A DNA stretch of 64,000 nucleotides, from contig CAVTAR010000002.1 in NCBI GenBank assembly GCA_963732775.1, forward strand, positions 1 to 64,000. Reading direction: 5' to 3'. A program made the translations under genes and the position numbers. Numbering within the stretch: position 1 is the stretch's first letter; each line of letters opens with the position of its first letter. This DNA is from CAVRQM01 sp963732775. GTDB lineage: Bacteria; Pseudomonadota; Alphaproteobacteria; Acetobacterales; Acetobacteraceae. The notes under the pieces were generated by a model. That model was not told where the DNA came from. It made no database searches and saw nothing but the letters and a program-made list of their open reading frames with translations. Below are positions 27,920 to 35,892 of this stretch, piece by piece.

Positions 27920-28353
27920 CGACCCTCACCCCGGCCCTCTCCCGCAAGCGCGGGAGAGGGGGCAGGCTCCCTGTCCCGCGCTTGCGGGAGAGGGCAGGGG
28001 TGAGGGTGCTCAAGCGCCGAGCCGATGACGACGAGGACGCCTTCCCGGTTCTCTGTCACCTCACGATTTGTGAACCGCAACACGCGCCATCCACGCTCGA
28101 CGAGCCACGCGGTGCGCTGCGTATCACCAGCTGCGTGCGCCGGCTCCGCGTGCGTATCGCCGTCGATCTCGATGGCTAGCCGCTGTTCCAGCACCGCGAA
28201 ATCGAGCACGTAGGGTCCGAGCGGGAGCTGCCGACGGAACTTGGCGCCGGCCAGAGCCCGATCCCGCAGCGCGCGCCACAGGATCCTCTCGGGCGTCGTC
28301 ATTTCGCGCCGGAGGACGCGGGCCGCGGGCACCAGCTTGCGCCTTGCAGACAC
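27916..28353 (-). CDS. DUF559 endonuclease-like protein, copy 2, within a repeat-bounded element
   Basis: Second DUF559 protein, a diverged relative of copy 1. Core motifs: TTPERILWRALRD, KFRRQLPLGPYVLDF, LAIEIDGDTH and GWRVLRFTNREV. The GTG at 28353 is preceded by ggggtgagg from the right palindrome; ATG 28302 is an alternative that would trim the N-terminus. The C-terminal tail (PHPCPLPQARD, then ALAGEGRGEGR) is encoded by the left palindrome, and its TGA overlaps the livH GTG. So both DUF559 ORFs stop inside the start codon of a liv gene, with repeat-derived ribosome sites on either side. The core fold looks intact; the role is unknown. Confidence 0.8.
   Translation of the reverse strand: MSARRKLVPAARVLRREMTTPERILWRALRDRALAGAKFRRQLPLGPYVLDFAVLEQRLAIEIDGDTHAEPAHAAGDTQRTAWLVERGWRVLRFTNREVTENREGVLVVIGSALEHPHPCPLPQARDREPAPSPALAGEGRGEGR
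27923..28006. repeat. 84-base double-hairpin palindrome, left of DUF559 element 2
   Basis: Two inverted hairpins (ctctcccgcaagcgcgggag and its inverse) flank a short centre (ggcaggctccct), with ccctcacccc at one end and ggggtgaggg at the other. It is nearly identical to 28353-28436, with about four differences in 84 bases. Confidence 0.88.
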
Positions 28354-28436
28354 CCTCACCCCAGCCCTCTCCCGCAAGCGCGGGAGAGGGGGCAGGCTCC
28401 CTCTCCCGCGCTTGCGGGAGAGGGTTGGGGTGAGGG
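28353..28436. repeat. 84-base double-hairpin palindrome, right of DUF559 element 2
   Basis: Same architecture and length as 27923-28006. It lies between the amidohydrolase stop (28453) and the DUF559 ORF, whose ribosome site and possible GTG it provides. As RNA it would fold strongly and could also attenuate or stabilise the transcript. Confidence 0.88.
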
Positions 28437-28452
28437 CGAAACCGGCATCGTG

Positions 28453-29733
28453 CTAGCCCGCGAACCGCAGCCGGTGCGGTTGCAAATCGGGTTCGCGGTA
28501 GAACGCGCCGTCCTTCATCACGGCCAGGATCCGGGCCTTGTCCTGCAGCACGCGGATGTTGGCCACCGGGTCGCCGTCGACCAGGATCAGGTCGGCGAGA
28601 TAGCCGGGCTTGACCTGCCCCAGTTCGCCCGGGTGGCCCATGATCTCGCCGCCGTAGCGGGTGGCCGAGACCAGCGCCTCCATCGGCGTCATGCCGACCA
28701 GCTCGACCAGGTACTGCAAATCCTTCGAGTTGGTCCCCTGCGGCGTCCAGGCGAAGCCGTAGTCGCCGCCAGGAAGGATCTTGATCCCGCGCTTGCGCAT
28801 CTTCTGCAGCGCGGCCAGCGCCACGTCGAGTTCATATTTGTAGGCCGACGCGAGCTTGCCGCCCGGCTTGATGCCCCAGTCGCCGGCCTCGGTGCTGGTC
28901 TTGATGAGCCAGGCGAGGCCGGGTGCGACCCAGTGCTTGTCGCGGTTCGCCTCCAGCAGGTCGAGCGCCTCCTCGTCGGCGTAGCTCGCGTGGTAGACGA
29001 TGTTGATGCCGTGGCGGACGCACATCTTCACGCTCTCGGCCGAGCGCGCGTGACTGCACACACGGATGTTGCGGCGCCGCGCCTCGCTGACGGCCGCCCC
29101 CACCTCCTCGTCGGTCATCGGCGTCTCGGTCGCGGGTACGCCGGCGATCTCCTCGCCCGACATGTTCAGCTTGATCAGGTCGACGCCGTACTTGATGAAC
29201 TTGCGCACCTGTGCGCGCATCTCCTCGGCGCCCGAGACGACGGCGCCGAACGCCAGCGCCTCGTGCTCGATGTGCGGCGGCATGGTGTCGCCGAGGCCGC
29301 CGAGCGTCGCGATCTCCTGCCCGTTGGCGAGATAGCGCGGGCCGGAGATCTGCCCGTGCTCGATGGCGTTGCGGATCACCACGTCCAGCCGCGGTTTCGC
29401 CGCCGCGGCGCCCACCGCCATGGTGTAGCCGTTCTCGATGTAGGTCTTCGCCACGTCCATGGCGTGCAGCGTGTGCTCCTCGGGGGGCATCCGCTGGATC
29501 GCCTCGAGGCTCCACTGGTCGTTCCAGGAGAAGTGCGCGTGCGCGTCGCACAGGCCGGGCATCAGCGTGGCCCCGCGCCCGTCGATGACGGTGTGCCCGC
29601 TGCCGGCGACCGCGGTACGCAGCCCGCGCCCGACATGGCGGATGCGGTTGCCCTCCACCAGCACCTCGCCCAGGAACGGGAACTCGCCGCTGCCGTCCAG
29701 CACGCGGACGTTGGTGAACAGGACGTTGCCCAT
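28453..29733 (-). CDS. Metal-dependent amidohydrolase family protein
   Basis: TIM-barrel hydrolase of the amidohydrolase superfamily, 426 residues, cytoplasmic (no signal peptide). Metal-site residues: DAHAHF after strand 1, the probable carboxylated lysine in LIKLNMSG, the histidines in CSHARS and YHASY, and the aspartate in PGGDYGF. The small beta-sandwich is formed by both ends (NVLFTNVRVLDG at the N-terminus, LADLILVDGDPVANI near the C-terminus). It resembles the imidazolonepropionase/prolidase-like group acting on cyclic amides or peptides. It sits 16 bases after the alpha/beta hydrolase gene in the same operon. The substrate is not evident. Confidence 0.88.
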   Translation of the reverse strand: MGNVLFTNVRVLDGSGEFPFLGEVLVEGNRIRHVGRGLRTAVAGSGHTVIDGRGATLMPGLCDAHAHFSWNDQWSLEAIQRMPPEEHTLHAMDVAKTYIENGYTMAVGAAAAKPRLDVVIRNAIEHGQISGPRYLANGQEIATLGGLGDTMPPHIEHEALAFGAVVSGAEEMRAQVRKFIKYGVDLIKLNMSGEEIAGVPATETPMTDEEVGAAVSEARRRNIRVCSHARSAESVKMCVRHGINIVYHASYADEEALDLLEANRDKHWVAPGLAWLIKTSTEAGDWGIKPGGKLASAYKYELDVALAALQKMRKRGIKILPGGDYGFAWTPQGTNSKDLQYLVELVGMTPMEALVSATRYGGEIMGHPGELGQVKPGYLADLILVDGDPVANIRVLQDKARILAVMKDGAFYREPDLQPHRLRFAG

Positions 29734-29749
29734 GTGTATCGCCCCCCGA

Positions 29750-30529
29750 CTAGCGTTGCCGCTGCGACAGGAAGGCCGCGAGGCGGCGGTTCACCTCGGC
29801 GGCCCGCTCGATGGATGGCCAGTGCCCGCACCCTGGCAGGATCTCCAGGGTGGCGCCGGCGATCCGCTCGCCCAGTTGACGCGCCACCGAGGGCGGCGCC
29901 ACGGGGTCGTCGGCGCCCGTGAGCAGCAGCGTCGGGGCGCGGATGGCGCCTGGATCGGCCGCCCGCGCGCCGGCCAGCGCCTCGCAGGTGAGCGCGTAGC
30001 CGGCGGCCGGCTGGCGCAGCAGGCTTTCCCGCACGAACGCCACGGCGGCGAGGTTGTCGCGCCGCGTCTCGGCCGACAGCGACGCCTGCGAGACCGCCTC
30101 GGCGATGTCCGCCATGCCCTCGGCCCGCGCCTGCGCGGCGCGCTTGCGCTGTGCCTCCCGCGCGGCCTCGGGCGGCTCGGTCAACGCGCCGAGCAACGTG
30201 AGCGAGCGCACCGCGGCGGGGTGCTCGACCGCGAGGTGCTGGGCCACGATCGTGCCCAGGGAATGCGCGACGACGTGCGCCGACGTGACGCCGGCCGCCG
30301 CGCACAGCGCCACCAGCGCGGCGACCAGGCCGCCGATCGACAGTTCTTCGGGGGTCGCCGAGCGGCCCGAGCCCGGCAGGTCCGGGCGGATCGCGCGGAA
30401 GCGGCCGGCCAGCACCGCCATCTGCGGCTGATACGTGTTGGATGTGCCGCCCAGGCCGTGGATCATCAGCACGGGCTCGCCCTCGCCCTCGATCTCGACG
30501 GCCATGCGGGCGATGACGTGGCTGCTCAT
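29750..30529 (-). CDS. Alpha/beta fold hydrolase
   Basis: 259-residue serine hydrolase. Oxyanion motif MIHGLGGTSNTY, nucleophile elbow VVAHSLGTIVA, acid in LLTGADDPVAP and catalytic histidine in CGHWPSIE make a complete triad. It resembles 3-oxoadipate enol-lactonase (PcaD) and meta-cleavage hydrolases. The ATG at 30529 overlaps the TGA of the fumarylacetoacetase-like gene (ATGA), so they are translated together. In this context it probably cleaves an ester, lactone or C-C bond in an aromatic or cyclic acid pathway. PcaD is only one option. Confidence 0.87.
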   Translation of the reverse strand: MSSHVIARMAVEIEGEGEPVLMIHGLGGTSNTYQPQMAVLAGRFRAIRPDLPGSGRSATPEELSIGGLVAALVALCAAAGVTSAHVVAHSLGTIVAQHLAVEHPAAVRSLTLLGALTEPPEAAREAQRKRAAQARAEGMADIAEAVSQASLSAETRRDNLAAVAFVRESLLRQPAAGYALTCEALAGARAADPGAIRAPTLLLTGADDPVAPPSVARQLGERIAGATLEILPGCGHWPSIERAAEVNRRLAAFLSQRQR

Positions 30530-31386
30530 CGTCCGCGCGCCACGACGGGATTTTCCAGCACGCCGATGCCGCCGATCTCGATGCGCACCACGTCGCCGGG
30601 CCGCAGGTAGCGCGGCGGGTCGAAGCCGACGCCGACGCCGACCGAGGTGCCGGTGGCGATGATGTCGCCGGGATAGAGCGTGATGCCGGCCGAGATGGAC
30701 TCGATCAGCGCCGGCACGTCGAAGATCAGGTCGCGCGTGTTCGCGTCCTGGCGCTGCTCGCCGTTCACCCAGCAGCGCACCGGAATGTCGGCCAGGTCGA
30801 GCGCGCCGGCGGTGACGACCCAGGGGCCCATGGGGCCGAAGCCGTCCTGCGACTTGCCGACGAACCATTGCTGGTGGCGGCCCTGCAGGTCGCGGGCGGT
30901 GACGTCGTTGATGATGGTATAGCCCCAGACGTGCCGCATGGCGTTTTGCCGCCCGATGGTCCGGCCACCGACGCCGATGATCACCGCGAGTTCGGCCTCG
31001 TAATCCACCGCGCGCGAGACCGCAGCGTCGACCGGGATGGGCTCGCCGGGGCCGACGACGCATTCGGGCACCTTGGTGAACACCACCGGCGCCTCCGGCA
31101 TCGCCTCGGGCCTGGTGCCGCGGTCGAAGCCGCTGCGCGCGAACTCCAGCACATGCGCGCGGTAGTTCTTGCCGACGCAGAAGATGTTGCGCGCCGGACG
31201 TGGGATCGGCGCCAGCAGGCGCACGGCGGCGAGCGGCAGCGCGGGCCCTGGCGACAGGCCGTCATGGCCGATCAGCGCCGCGACGCCGCGCGAATTTGCC
31301 GGACCGAGCGGCGCCACCGTCTCGCCGGCCGCGTCGACGACGCCGAGCGTGATGCGGCCGTCATGCTGGTAGGTCGCGAAGCGCAT
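30526..31386 (-). CDS. Fumarylacetoacetate hydrolase family protein
   Basis: 286-residue FAH-fold enzyme; members hydrolyse, decarboxylate or hydrate dicarboxylic keto acids using one metal ion. Seen: NIFCVGKNYRAHVLEF, the metal ligands in ECVVGPGEPIP and DYEAELAVIIG (E-x-E), YTIINDVTARDLQ, WFVGKSQDGFGPMGPW and PGDIIATGTSVGVGVG. The ATG at 31386 gives the usual MRFATY start; the frame is open upstream. It appears to begin the long minus-strand operon that continues through the Liv genes. A short dyad lies upstream, between it and the divergent GntR gene. Confidence 0.9.
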   Translation of the reverse strand: MRFATYQHDGRITLGVVDAAGETVAPLGPANSRGVAALIGHDGLSPGPALPLAAVRLLAPIPRPARNIFCVGKNYRAHVLEFARSGFDRGTRPEAMPEAPVVFTKVPECVVGPGEPIPVDAAVSRAVDYEAELAVIIGVGGRTIGRQNAMRHVWGYTIINDVTARDLQGRHQQWFVGKSQDGFGPMGPWVVTAGALDLADIPVRCWVNGEQRQDANTRDLIFDVPALIESISAGITLYPGDIIATGTSVGVGVGFDPPRYLRPGDVVRIEIGGIGVLENPVVARGR

Positions 31387-31394
31387 CGTCCCTC

Positions 31395-31410
31395 TTGCAC
31401 CAGTTGTGCG
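31395..31410. promoter_or_regulatory. Possible operator between FAH and GntR genes
   Basis: gcaccagttgtgc is a short dyad (gcac ... gtgc) just upstream of the FAH start. A second tggt-containing segment lies near 31525. GntR proteins of the FadR group bind such tggt/acca dyads, so this may be the divergent regulator's site. Confidence 0.35.
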
Positions 31411-31489
31411 CCACTTGATGCGGCTCCGGCGTTGCGCCAGCATGGCCGGGTCGCGATACGTCCGTCAAGCCGCCGTGTCTGGTTGCGAC

Positions 31490-32230
31490 ATGCCGGAAGC
31501 GAGGGGTGCGGAGCCGGTCATGGATGGTACAAGTGGTTCATTACTGGTCCACAGCCCGGCCGGCAAGGCGGGTGCCGTAGAACGCGCGCTGCGCCAGCGC
31601 ATCGCCCTCGGGCAGTGGCCGGTCGGCACGCAATTGCCGGCCGAGCGGCAGCTCGCGGTGGAATACGGCGTGGCGCGCAACACCATGCGCCGGGCGCTGG
31701 CGGCGCTCGGCGACGCCGGGCTGCTGTCCGCCTCGGCCGGGCGCGGCACGTTCGTTGCCAACGCCGTGCCCGGGGCGATGCTGGACGCGCTGCGCCGGGC
31801 GCAGCGGCCGGTGGCGCCCGCCGATGCGGCCGAGGTGCGATTGCTGATCGAGCCCGCGGCGGCAGCCCTGGCCGCCGCGCGGGCCACCACGGCGGACCTG
31901 CAGCGCATCGACCAGGGATTGCGCGACACGCTGGCGGCCGATGCCGCGGCGGCGTTCGAGCTGGCCGACGCGGCGCTTCACGAGGCGGTGGTCGCCGCCT
32001 GCCGCAACCTGTTCCTGGTGGACCTGTACCGCGTCATCGCGGCGGCGCGGCAGGAACCGCGCTGGGGCGCGCTGAAGCGCCGCGCCGGGAACGCCGAGCT
32101 GCGCGCGACCTACGACCGCCAGCACGCCGACATCGCCCACGCGATCCGCGCCCGCGACGCCGCCGGCGCGCATCGCGCGATGCAGACGCATCTGCGGCTG
32201 GTGCAGGCGAGCCTGTCGGACGCGCAGTGA
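31490..32230 (+). CDS. GntR-family transcriptional regulator (FCD domain)
   Basis: Regulator of about 246 residues. Winged helix: AVERALRQRIALGQWPVGTQ, then LAVEYGVARNTMRRALAAL and AGRGTFVAN. The FCD domain follows (EVRLLIEPAAAALAA, FELADAALHEAVVAA). Start: the ATG at 31490 or at 31520; the frame is open to 31406. It diverges from the FAH-Liv operon and converges on the FAD-linked oxidase gene with only one base between stops. It probably controls the minus-strand operon beginning at 31386. Confidence 0.85.
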   Translation: MPEARGAEPVMDGTSGSLLVHSPAGKAGAVERALRQRIALGQWPVGTQLPAERQLAVEYGVARNTMRRALAALGDAGLLSASAGRGTFVANAVPGAMLDALRRAQRPVAPADAAEVRLLIEPAAAALAAARATTADLQRIDQGLRDTLAADAAAAFELADAALHEAVVAACRNLFLVDLYRVIAAARQEPRWGALKRRAGNAELRATYDRQHADIAHAIRARDAAGAHRAMQTHLRLVQASLSDAQ

Positions 32231-32231
32231 G

Positions 32232-33623
32232 CTATCCGGAGAAAATCTTGCCCGGGTTCATCAACCCAAGCGGATCGAATGCCGCCTTGATCCGGCGCAT
32301 CGCGTCGAGTTCCGCACCGCCGCGCCACAGCGGCATCAGCCCGGTCTTCAGCCGGCCCACGCCGTGCTCGGCGGAGAAGCTACCGCCGAGCGACTGCACC
32401 ACCTCGCCCACCGCGTGCAGCACCTCGTCGGCGCGCGCGAGGAAATCCGCGCCGGGCATCGATTCGGGTGCGAGCAGGTTGAAGTGGATGTTGCCGTCGC
32501 CGACATGGCCGAACGGCACCGCGCGCACGCCCGGCATCAGCGCCTCGCACGCGGCCGTCGCGCGGGCGATCAACATGGCCATGCGCGACACCGGCACCGA
32601 GACGTCGTTCTTCACCGAGGCGCCGGCGCGCCTCTGTGCCTCGCCGTGCTCCTCCCGCAGCCGCCACAGCGCTGCCCGTTGCGATTCGCTCTCGGCCAGC
32701 GCCGCGTCGCTGACCTCGCCCGCCTCCAGCGCGGCCTCCAGCACGCGCTCCAGCCCGCCGCGCAGCCCGGCATCGCGGCGTGGTGCGGACAGCTCCACCA
32801 GCGCGTAGTGCGGCGCGCGTTCGGCGAGCGGCAGCGCCGTGCCCTCGATGTGCGCGAGCACGAGGTCGAGCCCGGCGCTGCTCATATACTCGAACGATTG
32901 CAGCGCGCCCGGGTCGTGGGCGCGGAACCGGGCGAACAGCGCGAGCGCCGCCTCGGCGCTCGGCACGGCGCAGAACGCCGCGACGGTTTCCGCGGGTGCG
33001 GCGACCAGCTTCAGCACGGCCGCGGTGATGAAGCCGAGCGTGCCCTCGCTGCCGACGAAGAGCTGGCGCAGGCAGTAGCCGGTGTTGTCCTTGCGCAATC
33101 TGCGCAACCCGTCCCACACCTGCCCGTCGGGCAGCACCACCTCCAGGCCCAGCACCAGGTCGCGCGCGTTGCCGTGCCGCAGCGTGAGGTTGCCGCCCGC
33201 GTTGGCCGCCAGCACGCCGCCGACCGTGGCACTGCCTTCCGAGGAGATCGACAGCGGCAACTGGCATCCCGCCGACGTCGCCGCGTCCTGCGCCGCCGCG
33301 AGCGGCAGGCCGGCCTCCACCGTGAGCGTCATGTCGAGCGGGTCGATGTCGCGCACGCGGCGCATTCGCGCCATGCAGACGACGAGCTGCCGGCCGCTCT
33401 CGTCTGGCGTGGCGCCGCCCACCATGGACGTGTTGCCGCCCTGCGGCACCATGGCGATGGTCGCGGCCCGGCAGGCTCGCACGACCGCCGCGAGCTGTTC
33501 GGTGCTGGCCGGCCGGGCCACGGCGAGCGCGGCGCCGTGATACAGCGCCCGCCAATCCGTGCAGTAGGGCGCCACGTCGGACGGCGCTGTCAGCAGCCCG
33601 CTGTCGCCCAGGATGTCGTGCAA
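32232..33623 (-). CDS. FAD-binding oxidoreductase (GlcD/D-lactate dehydrogenase type)
   Basis: Flavoprotein of the PCMH/FAD_binding_4 class that oxidises 2-hydroxy acids. FAD domain (about 1-220): PQGGNTSMVGGATPD, LPLSISSEGSATVGGVLAANAGG and LRHGNARDLVLGLEVVLPDG. The FAD-oxidase C domain ends with FGHVGDGNIHFN, GGSFSAEHGVGRLK and FDPLGLMNPGKIF. About 463 residues from TTG 33623; no ATG is available and the frame runs back through a palindromic repeat to 33830, so the start is uncertain. It converges on GntR. It may handle a hydroxy acid made in the aromatic pathway. Confidence 0.87.
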   Translation of the reverse strand: MHDILGDSGLLTAPSDVAPYCTDWRALYHGAALAVARPASTEQLAAVVRACRAATIAMVPQGGNTSMVGGATPDESGRQLVVCMARMRRVRDIDPLDMTLTVEAGLPLAAAQDAATSAGCQLPLSISSEGSATVGGVLAANAGGNLTLRHGNARDLVLGLEVVLPDGQVWDGLRRLRKDNTGYCLRQLFVGSEGTLGFITAAVLKLVAAPAETVAAFCAVPSAEAALALFARFRAHDPGALQSFEYMSSAGLDLVLAHIEGTALPLAERAPHYALVELSAPRRDAGLRGGLERVLEAALEAGEVSDAALAESESQRAALWRLREEHGEAQRRAGASVKNDVSVPVSRMAMLIARATAACEALMPGVRAVPFGHVGDGNIHFNLLAPESMPGADFLARADEVLHAVGEVVQSLGGSFSAEHGVGRLKTGLMPLWRGGAELDAMRRIKAAFDPLGLMNPGKIFSG

Positions 33624-33690
33624 GCCGGCGAGCGGCGGCGCGTGGATGTCGGGCAGGGATCGCTCCTCGATGCTGCGTCGTGCGGCTCGT

Positions 33691-33771
33691 CCCTCACCCC
33701 GGCCCTCTGCCAGGGGGAGAGGGAGAAGAACGCTGCTCCCTTTCCCCTTGGGAGAGGGCCGGGGGGAGGGG
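33691..33771. repeat. Solo double-hairpin palindrome without a DUF559 ORF
   Basis: Same layout as the 84-base palindromes at 28 kb: ccctcaccccggccctct, hairpin, spacer, inverse hairpin, ggggggagggg. It lies between the 3' end of the BKACE gene, whose last ~25 residues it encodes, and the FAD-oxidase gene. The flank tgcggctcg on the FAD-oxidase side is shared with DUF559 element 1. Confidence 0.82.
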
Positions 33772-34611
33772 CCCACCGCACGATACCGTGGGCAAGCCCA
33801 GGATCTCGCGCGCCCGGGCCGCCGTGGCAACCGGACGATCGTAGTGCGCGCACAGCTTTGCCACCCGGCCGACGAGTTGCGCGTTGCTCGCCGCCAGCGT
33901 GTCGCGGTCCCAGCGCACGTTGTCCTCCAGGCCGGTGCGGCAGTGCCCGCCCAATTCCAGCGCCCAGTGGTTCACCTCGAGCTGGTGCCGCCCGATGCCG
34001 GCTGCCGTCCAGGTCGCGTCCGGCAGCAGGCGGCGCAGTTGCGCCACCTCGAACTCCAGGATCTCGCGCCGCGCCGGCAGCGCGTGCTTCACGCCGAACA
34101 CGAATTGCACGTGTACCGGATCGCGGATCAGGCCCGCTGCCACGAGGTCGGCGGTGTTGTAGAGCATCGCCAGGTCGAACACCTCCACTTCCGGCTTCAC
34201 GCCGAGATCGCGCATCGAGCGCGCGAGCGTCTCCACGAAGTCGGGCGGGTTCTCATAGACGATGGTGGGGAAGTTCACCGATCCGGTGGCGAGCGAAGCC
34301 ATGTCGGGACGCAGCGACAGCATCGCGCCGCGCTGGTCGAGCGCCCGCCCGCGACCGCCGGTGGAGAACTGGATGATGATGTCGGGGCAGGCGCGGCGGA
34401 TGCCGTCCTGCAGCTGCTCGAAGCGCCAGACGTCCGACGCGCTGTTCTCGTGCTCATCGCGCACGTGGACGTGGACCAGCGCCGCCCCCGCCTGATAGGC
34501 GGCGTGGGTGCTCTCGACCTGTTCCGCAAGGCTGATCGGCACCGCCGGGTTGTCACGCTTGCGCGGCACCGAGCCGGTGATGGCGACCGAGATGATGCAG
34601 GGCTCGTTCAT
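33694..34611 (-). CDS. Beta-keto acid cleavage enzyme (BKACE/Kce family)
   Basis: Zinc-dependent barrel enzyme that condenses a beta-keto acid with acetyl-CoA, giving acetoacetate and a shortened CoA ester. Family marks: CIISVAITGS, GAALVHVHVRDE (zinc HxH), IIIQFSTGGRG, MASLATGSVNFP and WTAAGIGRHQLEVNHWAL. Core length is about 280 residues. The last ~25 (GGPLPPALSQGERE and onward) are encoded by the palindromic repeat, which has replaced the original stop. The ATG at 34611 overlaps the Rieske TGA. Among aromatic genes producing 3-oxoadipate, a beta-keto acid cleavage enzyme is a plausible alternative to PcaIJ/PcaF. Confidence 0.88.
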   Translation of the reverse strand: MNEPCIISVAITGSVPRKRDNPAVPISLAEQVESTHAAYQAGAALVHVHVRDEHENSASDVWRFEQLQDGIRRACPDIIIQFSTGGRGRALDQRGAMLSLRPDMASLATGSVNFPTIVYENPPDFVETLARSMRDLGVKPEVEVFDLAMLYNTADLVAAGLIRDPVHVQFVFGVKHALPARREILEFEVAQLRRLLPDATWTAAGIGRHQLEVNHWALELGGHCRTGLEDNVRWDRDTLAASNAQLVGRVAKLCAHYDRPVATAARAREILGLPTVSCGGPLPPALSQGEREQRSSPSPPGRGPG

Positions 34612-34994
34612 GGCGCGATCGATACCATTCCGTCGGTCGCGACCAGCAGCGGCACGCGGTCGAGCGACCCGCCCTCGGCGGCACCCGCGACGCAGGCTCC
34701 GGTGGCGACATCGAACTCGGCGTAGTGCATGGAGCAGCGGATGCGGCTCGCATCCTCGTTGAGGAACTGTCCCGCGCGATAGTTGAGCGGCAGGGAAAAA
34801 TGCGGGCACAGGTTGAGGTAGCCCCAGGCGCAGCGCGCGCGGCGGACGACGAACATCGAGAACGCGCTCTTGCCGCGCCCGAACACGAACTCCCGGCCGG
34901 TGTCCTCGGGGATGTCGTCGAGCGGTGCCAGGGTCGTGCCGGGCAACGGGGCGCGCGGGCGGTGGCGCCAGTAGTCGGACAGCGTCCCGCTCAT
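34608..34994 (-). CDS. Rieske [2Fe-2S] domain protein
   Basis: 128-residue ferredoxin-like protein. The cluster ligands are present as CPHFS and CSMHYAEFD (C-x-H ... C-x2-H). The protein lacks a membrane helix, so it is probably a soluble electron carrier. The ATG at 34994 overlaps the TGA of the dioxygenase gene and its own stop overlaps the BKACE start. It could serve an aromatic hydroxylase making hydroquinone or hydroxyquinol; no oxygenase large subunit is encoded nearby. Confidence 0.87.
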   Translation of the reverse strand: MSGTLSDYWRHRPRAPLPGTTLAPLDDIPEDTGREFVFGRGKSAFSMFVVRRARCAWGYLNLCPHFSLPLNYRAGQFLNEDASRIRCSMHYAEFDVATGACVAGAAEGGSLDRVPLLVATDGMVSIAP

Positions 34995-35875
34995 CCGGCC
35001 GCCGCGGCGGGCGCCTCGCGTCCCAGCACGAAATCATGCTGCACGGTCCAGAACGGCGCGGTCACGCCGAACCGTCGCGCGTCGTCCTCGGAGCGGTTCT
35101 CGCGAAAGGCCTCGACGAGGCTCGACTTCACGCCGAACACCGTGTCGCTCTCGAGGTATGGGTCGCCCTCGGCGAAGATGTGCGTCGTCACCGGCGCGAA
35201 GCCGGGCGCTGTGATGATGAAGTGGATATGGGCCGGCCGCCAGGCGTGCCGCCCCATGGCGCGCAGCAGCTCGCCGACCGGGCCATCGGTCGGGATCGGA
35301 TAGCTGGCGGGTCTGACCGACACGAACCAGAACTCCCCTTTCGCATCGGTCTGGAATCTGCCACGCAGATTGCCGGCCGGTTGCGCATCGGGCTGCTGCA
35401 CGTCGTACCAGCCGTCCTCGGTGGTCTGCCAGACGTCCAGCACCGCGCCCGGGATCGGTGCGCCATCCGGCCCGGTCACGCGGCCGGAGACGACGCAGGG
35501 CCGGCCGCGGCCGTCGAGCGAGATGTTGGCACCGAGCGGGAGCGACGGCGCGCCGTCGACGTGGAACGGGCCGAGCACGGTGCTCTCGGTCACGCCGCCC
35601 GCGGCCGGGTGGTTGATCGCGTCGACCAGCATGGAGACCGCCATCACGTCGCTGAACAGCACCCATTCCTGGCGCTTGTCGTCGCTGACCTGGCCGGTGC
35701 GGGTGAGGAACGAGATCGCGGCGGCCCACTCGGCTTGGGTCGGCCGCACCTCGCGGACGAAGTCGTGCAGGTGGCGCGCGAAGGCGCCCATCATCGCGCG
35801 GAACCGTGGATCGGGGGCGTGGTCGAGCCGCGCCACGAAGGCGTCCGTCGCGGTCGTCTCGGTGAAGTCGCGCAT
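34991..35875 (-). CDS. Intradiol ring-cleavage dioxygenase, probably hydroxyquinol 1,2-dioxygenase
   Basis: Non-haem Fe(III) enzyme that opens hydroxyquinol (1,2,4-trihydroxybenzene) to maleylacetate. N-terminal helical dimer domain (about 1-100), then the beta-sandwich with ligands DGWYDVQ (Tyr), ASYPIPTDG (Tyr), and RPAHIHF (His, His). 294 residues is normal for this subgroup. Catechol dioxygenases share the fold, but the maleylacetate reductase two genes upstream in the same operon favours hydroxyquinol. ATG at 35875; its stop overlaps the Rieske start. Confidence 0.87.
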   Translation of the reverse strand: MRDFTETTATDAFVARLDHAPDPRFRAMMGAFARHLHDFVREVRPTQAEWAAAISFLTRTGQVSDDKRQEWVLFSDVMAVSMLVDAINHPAAGGVTESTVLGPFHVDGAPSLPLGANISLDGRGRPCVVSGRVTGPDGAPIPGAVLDVWQTTEDGWYDVQQPDAQPAGNLRGRFQTDAKGEFWFVSVRPASYPIPTDGPVGELLRAMGRHAWRPAHIHFIITAPGFAPVTTHIFAEGDPYLESDTVFGVKSSLVEAFRENRSEDDARRFGVTAPFWTVQHDFVLGREAPAAAAG

Positions 35876-35892
35876 CGCAGAACTCCGTCGGC

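Noticed and set aside
27923..28436. Interpreting the repeated palindromes as a CRISPR array
   Set aside because: Only two units, separated by a gene rather than short spacers, and the units are long double hairpins.
29750..31063. A single 437-residue fusion of the alpha/beta hydrolase with upstream sequence
   Set aside because: The upstream part is the FAH gene read in the wrong frame; the ATG at 30529 starts a complete hydrolase.
32232..33830. FAD-oxidase protein starting at 33830
   Set aside because: The extra N-terminus is encoded by the palindromic repeat and by the BKACE end; the family N-terminus begins near the TTG at 33623.
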